Shown in pieces: positions 10,730 to 21,820 of a stretch of DNA of 64,000 nt. Source of the DNA: Syngnathus acus (lineage: Eukaryota > Chordata > Actinopteri > Syngnathiformes > Syngnathidae). The stretch spans positions 19,184,456-19,248,455 of the forward strand of contig NC_051095.1 of NCBI RefSeq assembly GCF_901709675.1, written 5' to 3'. The translations under genes were made by a program, and so were the position numbers. The stretch's first letter is position 1, and each line of letters begins with the position of its first letter. The notes beneath the pieces were generated by a model. That model ran no database searches. It was not told the origin of the DNA and saw nothing but the letters and a program-made list of their open reading frames with translations.

Positions 10730-12687
10730 AGATCTGAAGACTGATTACAAATGAAAATATTTTGTCAAGAAATTTCAGACAGATCGCGGATGCATACTGA
10801 TCAGGGAGTTTCCAAGGGCTCGGAGCATATAGTTTCTGTTCTGTAGCCACAGCTAAAACAATGGAGTTTGGACTTCTTGAATGACATCTGTTAACTGTTT
10901 TGCAAAAGGGTGGGAAAACTGTGTCAATCCAAAGAGAATGGGTTAATACATTTGCATGATGTGTCTTCTGCTCTGCTGAGATGGTGATTATGAAGACTGA
11001 GAGGTTCCCAGTTTCTTCAAACAGGTCAAAGCAATCAATAAAAACCGTAATATGATTTAATAGTTGTGATCCTTACTCTGCAATAGTCACATGAGAGTAA
11101 TTGGCAGGTGGGTATGACATATGACAAATGAAAGAGGGAAGGCTTTAAATGGCAAATTATAGCTTCTGACACGAATCACTGCACTCATTCTTGCAACCTC
11201 TTAATAATAATTACGTGCGATTCGAAACGTCAACACGCTTGAGTCCATTATTTGTAGGGCTTTTTGAATTTCAGACCCAAAATGTTATGAATTGAAAAGA
11301 AAACCATGGATAATTTATATTCTTACGTCTACCACATTAAAACAACACAATATTACTCCAATATATGCAAATCCACTGTTTGTTTGTTTGTTTGTTTGTT
11401 TGTTTATTTGTTTGTTTGTTTGTTTGTTTTCACCAATATTGAATTACTTTTTGCCTTATTGCAATGTTTAGCCACCAAATATGATGTTCTCAAGGCTCTT
11501 ACATTTGTTGACAAATCTGCTCAGAAAGCTTCATTGACTCATTGTAGAGCCGCTTGCCTCAATTTGGGCTTCGTGCGTGGTAATCACCTGTCGCTGTGAT
11601 TCAATTTTTAAGTGGGTTGTCTGCTATTGTCGATGAAATGCACCCTTTTTTCTCTTTTGCAAAGGCTCTTGTGTTGAATGCTCACTGGGCCTTTCTAAAT
11701 ACGTCTGTTTGTTTGACTCATTTCGCTAGCTTGTGGAGTTGATATTAGCCTCACACGACCAAAACAATTTGTCTGTGTCCTTATGTCCACGCTTATCTCT
11801 TATTTTCAATTAAATAAAATGAATGAAATATTATAATATGAATATATAATATAAATTATATAAACATAATGTATAGCAACTGTATCACTTTGAATAAATA
11901 AAAATAAATCGATATAAATACAAAAGAAATACTAAAACCTAAATAAGATACAATATAATGGACAGACCATGCATGAATGGATGAGTTGAGAATATTAAAT
12001 AAATAAATAAATTATACCCAATCAAACATCAATAAAGCATATCTGTAAATAACTATAAAAAATCCAATGCATTTTTGAAAAATGTGATTACGTTTTACTC
12101 TGGGCTGATTCTCCTCAAGGGGACATCATCCCATAGCTGTGCTTTATGAATGCAAGAGTTTTAAACTCCCGGTTTATTGAATGCATTACGAGTTGCATAT
12201 TCTTGTATCACAGCAGTAGCTTTGGTCCTAACAGTACCAACAGCGAGCTGGCTTTCATAAAGTTTAACTGTGCTGTATATGAATCAAACTAATGCAAAGT
12301 ACAATATTTCCCCCAGCTATTCATCAGGAGTCCCCAATATTCATACGCGGTTAAATTTATGCATAGAAACACCGAGCGATGTGCCTGATGAAGGACTTGA
12401 GCGATACAACTGAGATGGTGCAGAATGAAGATGATACTGTGGCTGATTTATCATTCAGATTTCAGTGGATTAAAGAGACGGGGTGGGGGGGAAGAAGTTA
12501 ACTTTAGTTTTAATTATGCATTCAGACATTATTATTCAATCCGTGATGTCACGTCACTTCCCAGGGGAGACTCATTCAAATTTAATAACGAGACAGGGGA
12601 AATCGTTTTTATACAACTTAATCATATGACACTGAGACTTTGCTAGCACTTGAACAAGCACGTCATGGACCGTGGATTTATTTTTAA

Positions 12688-12721
<34 letters not shown>

Positions 12722-13048
12722 ATCATGTATATAACGTGTATATTCTATCAGCTTTTAGTTTTTCTTTTTAATCTCTGGATTTTGTCTGGTCTTTTAATTT
12801 CTATTGTGCAAAGGGAAAGTAAAATATCATGCGACCTGTAAATTGCATTAGCGCATGTGACCAAGTATGCCTTTTTGATGAGGTTTTTTTAACATGTTTT
12901 TTAACACATTTAGTTCTGAAGTGGAAGAACATGTTTTGTAATCAGTAACTTGCATGAAATTAGTTGTCAGTGCATGTTGTAGCCATATTTGAACATGGAC
13001 CATCTGTAGGCATTTAATTCTATTGTGTAGTTGTTTTCCATGTATGTC
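10730..13048. other. Gene-free stretch with simple repeats
   Basis: No coding region is supported. A (TTTG)n tract lies at 11377-11430 and a (GT)n tract at 12691-12717. AT-rich DNA with AAATAAATAAAT runs lies at 11810-12060. The open frames at 11306-11599 and 12425-12841 only read through these tracts and show no domain. Confidence 0.6.
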
Positions 13049-13172
13049 ACCTGCAACACACCTAATTCAAATTATGAGGATCATCATCAAGCTTTTTGAG
13101 CGCTTCCTGATGAGCTGATCAAGTCAGTCGGGACAGCGGCCCTTGAGGACCAGAGCTGCACATGCCTGTTCT
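13049..13172 (+). mobile_element. Fragment of a dispersed fish DNA-transposon MITE
   Basis: The order CACCTGCAACACACCTAATT, GAGGATCATCATCAAGC, GCTGATCAAGTCAG and GACAGCGGCCCTTGAGGACC, followed by a GCACATGCCTG end, matches my memory of a very common teleost non-autonomous DNA element whose terminus carries GCGGCCCTCGAGGACC. It is a decayed partial copy. The superfamily (hAT is my guess) cannot be decided from this piece. Confidence 0.45.
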
Positions 13173-14305
13173 AAAGTATCAATTCATTTAATTGAGCACA
13201 ATTTCTGGCTACTCCACCTAACTCTGATAGTCGTTCTGTTTATTTCTATCACACTTGTATGGTGCATTTAGACACAGCGGTATTCATCAGTGTCGTGTTG
13301 AATGGCAAAAGCTTTCTTGTCCCGTGTAGTTCCCAAACAAACATGTTGTACGTGACTCTCGGTTTAATCGCGGGCAATTAAAGTGCAAATCCTTGTTTGT
13401 CATCTTGTCGGCTGGAGCAGAGATGAGAGTGTGACGCTGCGTCTCTCTCGCTCGTCACACTCGGCAGAGATTTTGATGATGAAGAAAAGTCCCTCAAGTC
13501 AAAATGGTAAGCAACCAAGTGTGGAGCACATCCTTGTTCAGGCTGAACAAGCGCAATGCTTCAGAGAGCAAACTCATACAACCTCTTTAATTTCAGAGTT
13601 TTTTTTTTTAAAGTTGTTGCTATTCCTTAGAGGCCCAGTAAAGTGAATCCCGAGATTTGTTTCTGAATACTGTACATTTATACTGTACATTATGTTGACG
13701 ATAATTGCTGAAAGCGTGCAAGAATGTTTTGGTTTATGATCTGCTGAATAGTGCTTTAGAGTCAATGCACAATAAAGTAAATGAGTTGGCATTTGCCTCT
13801 TTTGAACAGTCTTTTGTATTGTATTGTATAACATGAATTCTCTTCCTTTTTTACTGCTAATGAATGATCTACTTTTCCCCGCTAATGCTTCAAAAGGTCA
13901 CCCAGATAAAGCATGAACAATTATTATTTTCATGGCTTGAGTCGATGACTAACTTGCACGTCACATCAGGAGCAAACCAATAAGTTGCTTGTAGATATAT
14001 GAATGTATTGTGCGTGCATAACTCCCACTCTTTATAGTAAGTGCGTGCCCGCACAGCTTGTTAAATATAACATGATCAAAGAAGCAGAATTAGCAAAAGT
14101 GTTCACACGTATCACCTAATCCTCACTGTCATTCTTTGTAATTGCACCAATACAGTTTCAGGTTATGGCCAAAACCCTAACTATATGTGCTCAATAAATA
14201 AATAATGGCCTCTACTTTGAGTTAATGTCTAATTGTTTCCCCCTAATGTGATTAACAGCAAAGCCATAAAGCGCAACATGCTACTCGGCCAGATCATGGC
14301 CCGTA

Positions 14306-15190
14306 TACCCTACCCTTCAAAAGTATTGGAACAGTTTGGTTTTTAGTTCTCAAACTTAGTAAGCTACCACCCAAAAAATACTTAAGTGTTCAAGTACCAC
14401 CAAATTAACCAACATTAAGATGTGTTAGCATATTAATCCAAAAGTATAGTCATTCTTACTGAAAGCCCTGACATTATGCAAAATTTCAAAATGATTACTG
14501 CACTTAAGTATCGGAAGATTCGTAAAAGGTGTACCTATAATAATTCAATTAAAATGTATTGCACATAAAAGTTATGTAAATGCAATTGAATTCTAGTCCA
14601 AACATGTACTGTCTGACATTAAAAAAGGTTTGTCACTATAACATTATGCACAGTTTGATCTTCTAATGCCTAGATAAGACTACACAACTTTTTGAGTCAC
14701 AGATTACCAAACATGGCGCCATGAACTTCTTAAGGAAATAATTACCTAAAATAATAAAAGAGTTCATTTGTAGCAGGGTGGAAGGTTGTGAATTGGTTGA
14801 TAAGTCAGTTCCCAGACTTAGAGCCCTATTTGTTTGACCAGTGCAAGTCTAGAAAAAGCGTAATCTAACTCTGCATGAGTGGAGTTTTCTTCTGGTATTT
14901 TCAGAGATGCACAAGTAGAAATGCATCTTTATGACATGTGGGAGTGAACGCAGCGTACTTGATTCTTAGTCAATCGGAGCGTCGTGTTTGTTTCAGCTGA
15001 TTTAAGGTTAAGTGCACTTTCAGTCATCAAAACGTCAGATGTGCCACATGCTTGTAACAGAAAATGCCCTTGGTCTGTCGGAACACACTGCATGGCTTTG
15101 CGCAAAGCATTTCAATTTTTGAAGTGTTTTTGTCTAAAGAAAAAGAAATGAGCTGACCTTCCTATTCCAATGCTTTTTGAGGGGAGTGTA
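14306..15190. mobile_element. Decayed Tc1/mariner-like element
   Basis: The left end TACCCTACCCTTCAAAAGTA continues with TTGGAACAG. The right end, read on the minus strand, is TACACTCCCCTCAAAAAGCA followed by TTGGAATAG. These are inverted termini bordered by TA, as in Tc1/mariner transposons. The CAAAAGTATTGGAACAG signature is common in fish mariner-like families. The interior (885 bp) has no open transposase frame and is heavily mutated, so this is an old or non-autonomous copy. Confidence 0.72.
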
Positions 15191-15219
15191 GTTGCTTACC
15201 AATACGATAAAGAGGAAGT

Positions 15220-15540
15220 GCTAATCAGACAGCAGAACGAGGTGAAAGACGTGTTAATGAACACGTTAATATGCGGTTCCCCAGCCCCTTTTCTCCACGG
15301 TGACTCCCGTGACTTCTGTGTTATTGCTAATTAGCAGCGCTCATGCGGCATTAGTTGGTTAAGGAGCCATTATTGCCCGGCCCCTCGATGGCAGATGTCG
15401 GGAGAGGGAACCGGTAAATCGTAAAGAAAGAACAGGGGGTTAGCGATTAGCTTCCTCTGCTGACTCGTTAAGCAGGGTGATGTCGTTTAATGACATTCTC
15501 TGCTTTGAGGACCGCATTTAAATGTCTCTATTTACTATTA
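15220..15540. promoter_or_regulatory. Candidate conserved non-coding element
   Basis: This non-repetitive, GC-balanced block contrasts with its AT-rich surroundings. It contains homeodomain-type cores (GCTAATTAGCAG at about 15326, CGTTAATGACATTC-like motifs), ATTTGCAT-like and GGCATTAG motifs, and no open frame of note. Only the sequence character supports a regulatory role; conservation in other fish was not testable. Confidence 0.22.
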
Positions 15541-16429
15541 CAAGTATTCAAAAAAATAATAATAGTAATCCTTTTTGGGCAAGAGGACATAGTAGCTGTT
15601 TTGTTAGATTAGCCAAGGTAGTAGATAGGACTGACATTAGGATCACATAGTTTTTCTTTTGTCCAATACAGGAGGAGCAGCTGTAAATATATGAGTACTG
15701 TGAGATGGAATTATGATTGTTCCAGTATACTGGCGAGCTACAATACCTTTTTAGATGGTTTTGTTTGGTGCTGTGCTTTTTGAATGCAAAGGAGCTATAT
15801 GCCTTGGCTTAATAAAGGTTGGAAAACACTGGATTACATGAATTTAGTATTTTACCCTTCAAAATTTCCAGTTGATCATTTGCTATTGTTGTGCGTCCGA
15901 GCGAGCACTCTGTTGATTTTGAATGAAATCTGCTCCCAGATGCTCCGGGGTGGAAATCAGTCTACACGTTTCGGCCGCAGCTCTACTAGATTCAGACAGA
16001 TTTTTCGTCTGTCGAGTGTGAATCTCCCGTTGGCATCTCCAAGCGAGCTAATGGAATTTTCCACTAGGGGCCCTTCCTCACACCAACACGCTCAAGCACA
16101 AGCCGATAAAGCCGATGGAGAAGGAAAAAAACTTGTCAAGTGTGAGAGCGCAGCCGAGGGTGGAAGGGTGGGAATGCAGACGTGCGCCGTAGATATTCTC
16201 TGAGCCGTCTTTAAAGACTGAAGACAATCTGTGTTCCTGAAATTCACTTGATGCTCTTCTAGTGTGCATGATGCCCAAGTGTTGCCGCCCTCATACTCCC
16301 AACGCTCAAGTTCAAGCGGTATGTTATGCGAAATGGATTGGTGGAAGATACGGGAAGAATAGTGTGTTTTCAAGCATGGTCTCCGAGAACATTTTTTGGG
16401 AGTGAGATCTTTTAAATTAATATGGATGA

Positions 16430-17150
16430 CCAGAATGCCAATTTAATGGCAAATGGAAGACTCCTCTTTTCTTTTCGAACATCGTCTGTTGAGATATTTT
16501 AGTTTGCCTTCTCGTGATAGACATAGATTTCACGTTGCTCAGTGAAATTGGCTTTGATGGCTATATTTGCTATGACTATCCATAATGCCCCTTAATAGCT
16601 GTTTAAACCACAATGGGACAGTGTACTATCGTCTTGACTTATTTCTGGAAAATTATTGTACTATGACAGAAATGCATGAAATGGAGACTTCAAACCAAAA
16701 TAGCTGACATACTGAGTATTTTCGACCATGTACTCGTGAGACTGTGTTGTGTTTTTTGGTTCATGGTAGACATACTAACAAACTTGTTCAAACTTGCTTT
16801 TGATACTGACTTTTCAAATCACTTTGTAGCATGAATGACCACAAGAGTACTATCATGGTAAATGGAAGGTTTTCCTGTGTCTTTCCTAGTATGATCCCTT
16901 GAGACTTTTGGTGGGTCTATTCATGATCTCATGCCTAGGAGATTTGACGTTCTAAGTGAACTACATTTGGGAGCTCAATTTGAGACAGAATTTTCCAAAT
17001 GCCCGTATGAGAGCTGTTTAAACCACAATAGGAGACTTACTGTGGTCTTTTCAGGCACAGCCTCTTGAAACTTTTTTCTTAGGCCTCCTCATGATAAACA
17101 TACCAACCAAATGTTAATGCTAAGAAATGGCACAGGCTTCGGGGGGCTGA
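16430..17150 (+). repeat. Degenerate tandem repeat of about 205 bp
   Basis: The markers ATGGCAAATGGAAG (16447), ATGGTAAATGGAAG (16855), GCTGTTTAAACCACAAT (16598 and again 17013) and CACGTTGCTCAGTGAAATTG (16531; weaker copies at 16945 and 17112) recur in the same order. Steps are about 205 bp, with a stronger match every 413-415 bp. The same module appears at 43110-43960. Units are strongly diverged. Confidence 0.7.
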
Positions 17151-17475
17151 ATTTTAAATTAAGACGCAAACATGTTTTCATTGTGTCATTAGACACCAAT
17201 GCGTCACGGTTGATTGAAGTCATGTCACTAATGCAGTGTGTGAAAATTACTTAATTTGTTTTGCTTTCTTGTTCCCTTTTGCACTTCCCTTGATACAGGT
17301 AAGTGTTGCTATCTCTATTATTCCAGTTTTATCATTCTCATGAAAGGCTTGTTACTTTAAAAGTAGAATATAAATATTTTGTGCACTCTTGTAAGCAGCC
17401 TTGAATGGGTTAGTGGCACAGCATGCATTCACACAGACGCACACAAACACGCGTGCACTAACAAACCTTCTCACA

Positions 17476-17476
17476 T

Positions 17477-17507
<31 letters not shown>

Positions 17508-17509
17508 CA
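17476..17509 (+). repeat. (CA)n microsatellite
   Basis: This is a CA tract interrupted once by AA. Confidence 0.9.
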
Positions 17510-17589
17510 GTCAATATCAACGGCACCCCCCCTTAAACCTTAATGAAAGAACTCCATCCTTGGTGCTTGTTCGCCTGCTTGCTGCAGAG

Positions 17590-18080
17590 AGAACATTGAA
17601 GTCCTCTGTTCCCATGGCGACCGTTGTATTGGTTTAAAAGTCCGAACATGATTTTTTTTTTTTTTTGCCTCAAACATCGTCTAAAAATGTCTCGTGTTTT
17701 TATGCGCTTTGCCTTGAGACTTTAGACACTCACACACACAGGTCAAATAGTCATGTTCCCCTCAATACAATGTGCAGAGGACTTAAAATGCCTCTGGTAA
17801 TTTATTTGTAGTGAGTGAGTTCATTTATTTTGTGTAAAGTGGCGTTTTTCTGTCCTGAATAATTGTTGTTTGGAGCAATGGCATTAATCTTATGACACAT
17901 ATATTCTGATGTGCCTGACTGTGACGTGAACCTTTTTAAACAGTGGACAGTCTTCTGTTGCCATGGCAATGGTCAGTTAGGTTTAGTTGTCTGGCCCCAT
18001 TTTCGCCATGTCTGACGCTGCTTGTACGCGCTTTTTGCCTTTAGACTCAGGACACGTACACACCCACACAAACCAATTAA
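17590..18080 (+). repeat. Degenerate duplication, period about 345 bp
   Basis: The series CCTCTGTTCCCATGGCGACC ... TATGCGCTTTGCCTTGAGAC ... CACTCACACACACAGG (17602-17742) recurs as CTTCTGTTGCCATGGCAATG ... TACGCGCTTTTTGCCTTTAG ... CGTACACACCCACAC (17950-18070). The halves are diverged and no coding potential is seen. Confidence 0.65.
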
Positions 18081-18499
18081 TGTAGTATGCAAGTACAGAG
18101 TTGCAGGAACAAGACTGACTCGCTAACCCTACTACGAACGCTGTCTTGTAGTTTCAGGCTCGGCGAGGTGCTCAGCATTCGGAACGCGCTTGATCTTCCG
18201 TGTTCCCGCAGGTTAGTTGGAGTGTAAAGGTGCGTGTTAAGGGGTGCGCTCGCATTGTTACATAAGCCCAGGTTGAAAACTGATGCCGCTGTCTCTGCTT
18301 GAGGCTGTATTTTATTGATGAAAGCCTTGTGCGACATGGAAAACACAGTGGATGGTGATAGACTACTGTTTACCTTGGACGGAGTACAAAAGTGAACTAG
18401 GTGCATTGAAATCTTTGCATCAAGGGAAATGTTTAATTCTCTTTTGTTGAAGTGCCTGCTGTCATGAATACTGGCAGGAGGAATGATCAACAATGCAGA

Positions 18500-19780
18500 C
18501 TTTTTTTGGGGGCGGACTGTGGACAATTTTACTAGTTGTTCTAGTAATATCTATTACGCAAGGTGGCAGTTATGCATAACAAAGAATGAATGACTTAAAG
18601 TAATTGTATGAGGTGTCCACATGCCTGACGCGTAAGATGGACTTGTTTTCTTTTTTTTTCAGTTATCATGAATACTTGCAAGAAATGAGTAACTTACAGT
18701 AATTTTAGAGGTGTACACATGCCTGACCACGCATATGATGGACTTTTTTTCTCCACGTTAATTTCCGTTGTGCATGATGGACGTTAATTTGAATCCGTTG
18801 ACAGTTGACCATGTTACAATATCGAGTGACAGGCCGTGTATGCAGACTGTTCTCGCTGTGGGTTTGTGGCCTTTGAATTATTCTACTAGTTATTGTGTTT
18901 ATGTTGTACTCCACCATTTTAATCAAATATGATTTCTCATCTGTTTGACCATGACTTTTCTTTCCTTTTACTTTAATTTTGGGACAGATAAACTGACTGG
19001 TTACAGAAATGCTTTCAAAATACCAAAGCCAGACGGACGAATGGATGATTACATCATGAATAATGGTGACAGACGGTTTGCCCAGATCAATGACGAAGGA
19101 CAGATGGGCAAAATTTGGTAAATTTCTCGTGATCATGAATAAGTGATAGGGAAGGATTTGCCCTATGACACATACGTATGTTCATAAGTGTGCCAGTAAC
19201 TTTTTTGCACTGCAGGTTAGTTATGTTCATGTGGTAAACATGATTAAATGTCAAAAGACAATTGCATAACAGTAATAGTATAACACCTGATAGAGAATGC
19301 TGTGGATTTTTGGGGAATTATTTCTACTAGTTGTCCTGTTAATTTCTATTGTAAATGGCGTAGGGTCTTATGATAACCTTACAATGAAACTTCTAATAAA
19401 TTGCGTAAAGGGTCTACATACCAGACCAAATGTAATGTGCACGTTTTTGGAGTGGGAATCATTTCTCACGGTTGTTCTGTGGATTTATGTTAGGCAAATC
19501 GGTGGTTAATATGCTTTACAGATGAAGGACAGTCACATAATAGTAATTGTATGACATGTTATTTGCCTTACTGAGTGTCCTGATGAACATTTTAGGATAA
19601 GTGACTGTTGAAGGGCCAAAGCGAGCGTGCACTGGAAATTAGCTGTTCAATTTATTTCGACTGTGCAAAGTGGCAGTTATCACGACTAACTCACAAGGAA
19701 TGATTGTGTGAGGGTAATTTTATGACACTTGTACAGTCTACACAAATGGCTGCCATACTCTGGTGAACTTGAAAAATGAA
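18500..19780 (+). repeat. Degenerate tandem repeat array
   Basis: Variants of TTTTACTAGTTGTTCTAGTA (18527, 18880, 19322), GTGGCAGTTAT (18562, 19670) and GTAATTGTATGA (18600, 18697, 19272, 19542, 19713) recur in order. A pair about 97 bp apart shares GTGTCCACATGCCTGAC / GTGTACACATGCCTGAC. Spacing is irregular (roughly 100-440 bp), so this is an old array. The open frames at 18077-19136 on the minus strand and 19297-19509 are accidental. Confidence 0.65.
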
Positions 19781-21317
19781 ATCAACGCATTCCTTCTTGT
19801 CTGATGTTACCGGATGTTCGGTGTGAAGAGGGCCTGAGCAGGGCCCTAATCGTATAAGATTTGGCTTTGGGAATGTTGTATTTTACAAGTGCCCATGTGG
19901 ATTTTCCGCAGAAGCCACAGTACCTGAGCCAGGAAACTCCCAGAAGGACTTATTTGCTTTACTCGATTTTTCTTTGCCATCTGTGGTGAGATCTGACCCG
20001 CAGGCTAGACCCCAACTTGGGCCTTCACTTATACTTGACAGTCAACCTCAAATCCTTTCCATTGTCAGAGGCTTTAGTGTGAGCGTTATATTGGGTTCCT
20101 CAGGGAAAGTCACTCCCACTTTGCTAGGTGTGCATCACTCTGGATACTTCTGTGGCAGTAGGTAGGTGGTCCCGCATGAACCCCCACACCCCACTTGAAA
20201 ACGTCTCCTCATGCATCACAAATGTGACGTAACGTCTCCGAGGGGCGTCCAAAGGGAGTTCACCTTTGTAGTTGGAGGAAATGCACAGATTTTGTCGATA
20301 CACGATTTCCTCCACTCCACTGGTCAGATGTTTACACCGGGATGATTTTTTTAAATGAATGATTTTCATAGTATTTCTTGTCCATTCCGATCCTCTTTTG
20401 TTTTTATTTCTAAACTGACTCAAGAAAGTCTTCCTTGTCACCGCCCTGAAAAAAAGAACGATTGATATAAATAAAATTGCATTTTGAATGTAATATACGA
20501 GGAGAGCATACATTTCTCATTTTTAAGGCAACACATAGTATTTGATTGGAAATAAAGCAAAATGTATCAATATTTCAAGGTCAATAGACTAATCATATGT
20601 AAATCAGAGCAACCTATTACTAAATTTGCTTTGTAAAAACAAAAATTGAGCATTTTCAAGGCAAAATGAATGAGTTTGATCATATAATACCAAGTGAATC
20701 CAATCCTATTCATTGATTGATGTCTGGCGGGATTCCTGGTGCTTTTGTTGTTATTTTATAGGGAACAAACAGTACCAGACATGAAAGGCATACATGATAT
20801 CATTTTACATGAGTAATTGTAATTGTATTGTTTACACAAATGACAGCAAACACAAGTTGGCAGTGTCATAGTTCTTATTTACCATTGTTGTTATATTCTC
20901 TAATTAGACATTGTAGACGCACATCTTTTTCTTTGCATTGATGTGTCACGTAGGAATTAATTATGCATGATGTTGTGCATCATTGTATGACAGAATTTAG
21001 TGTCTTTATGCATGAAGAAGCTCTTGTCTTGTGGGAATTTTTGCTTTTTTTAGACTAGCACATCTTGTCCTAATTACATAAAGATTTACATGAGAAGTAT
21101 CTCATCCATTTTTATTTTTTTAGACACTCTGGATATGTTGTAAGCATATAGGTCAAATTTGTAGGAGCATATTATTTTAAACATGTTTTAAATATTCCTT
21201 AGATTGGCCTAAAATGGCCTACTGAAAACCATTGAGATTTCAATTGGTACTATGCACTTACAAGTCTTAATGATTATATTTGCCTACCAGATGGTGACAC
21301 TCAAATACCTGAATTTT
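19781..21317. other. Gene-free AT-rich stretch
   Basis: No gene, element or array is recognised. Around 20560-20670 a few AGCATTTTCAAGGCAAAA-like phrases occur that recur at 24.4-31.1 kb. Confidence 0.55.
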
Positions 21318-21385
21318 GTCGGCTCTAGTACGCCCATGTAGGATAAGCGGTTTGGAAGATGAATAAATGAATAAACAAATGAACA
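21318..21385 (+). mobile_element. 3' tail fragment of a SINE/LINE
   Basis: The sequence GCCCATGTAGGATAAGCGGT, TTGGAAGATGAATAAATGAA and ATAAACAAATGAA resembles the end of the common fish SINE, which closes with GGATAAGCGG, TTGGAAGATG and (AATG)n. Only the extreme 3' end is present. It directly precedes the MITE at 21396. Confidence 0.5.
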
Positions 21386-21395
21386 CACACAGGTA

Positions 21396-21639
21396 TACCT
21401 TAATTTCTGGACTATAAGATGCTACTTTTTGCACAAGCTTTGAACCCTGCGATTTATAGTCCAGTGCATTTTATCTATGGATTTTTCATGATATTTTAAG
21501 AGGATTTGGTTTGGTAATACAGGTAAAGGAAATGAGGGCATTTCATTTAAAACACCAGCAGCTTGTATTTCGGTGCGGTTTATATATGAACAAAAAAGGA
21601 TTTTCCCCTAAACTGGTGCAGTTTACAGTCCAGAAATTA

Positions 21640-21644
<5 letters not shown>
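21396..21644. mobile_element. Short pogo-type MITE
   Basis: The left end is ACCTTAATTTCTGGACTATA with GATGCTACTTTTTGC. The right end, read on the minus strand, is TGTAATTTCTGGACTGTAAA. These are imperfect inverted repeats of the same design as the element at 25210, including the following TTTGAACCCTGCG block. The 249-bp body has no coding potential. The right end runs straight into a (GT)n tract, so the right target site is eroded. Confidence 0.72.
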
Positions 21645-21713
<69 letters not shown>

Positions 21714-21820
21714 GCGCGCGCGTGCGTGCGCGTGCGTGCGTGCGCGTGCGTGCGTGCGTGTATATATATATATATATATAGAGTTATAGTTATAGTATAT
21801 GATTATATATATATATATAT
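21642..21820 (+). repeat. Compound (GT)n-(GCGT)n-(TA)n microsatellite
   Basis: GT units pass into GCGT, then GC-rich CGCG and CGTG units, then (TA)n from about 21760. The (TA)n continues to the start of the TIR element at 21820. All open frames here are artefacts of the repeat. Confidence 0.95.

Noticed and set aside
18077-19136. Two minus-strand frames of 143-149 codons
   Set aside because: They overlap degenerate tandem repeats and show no recognisable domain.
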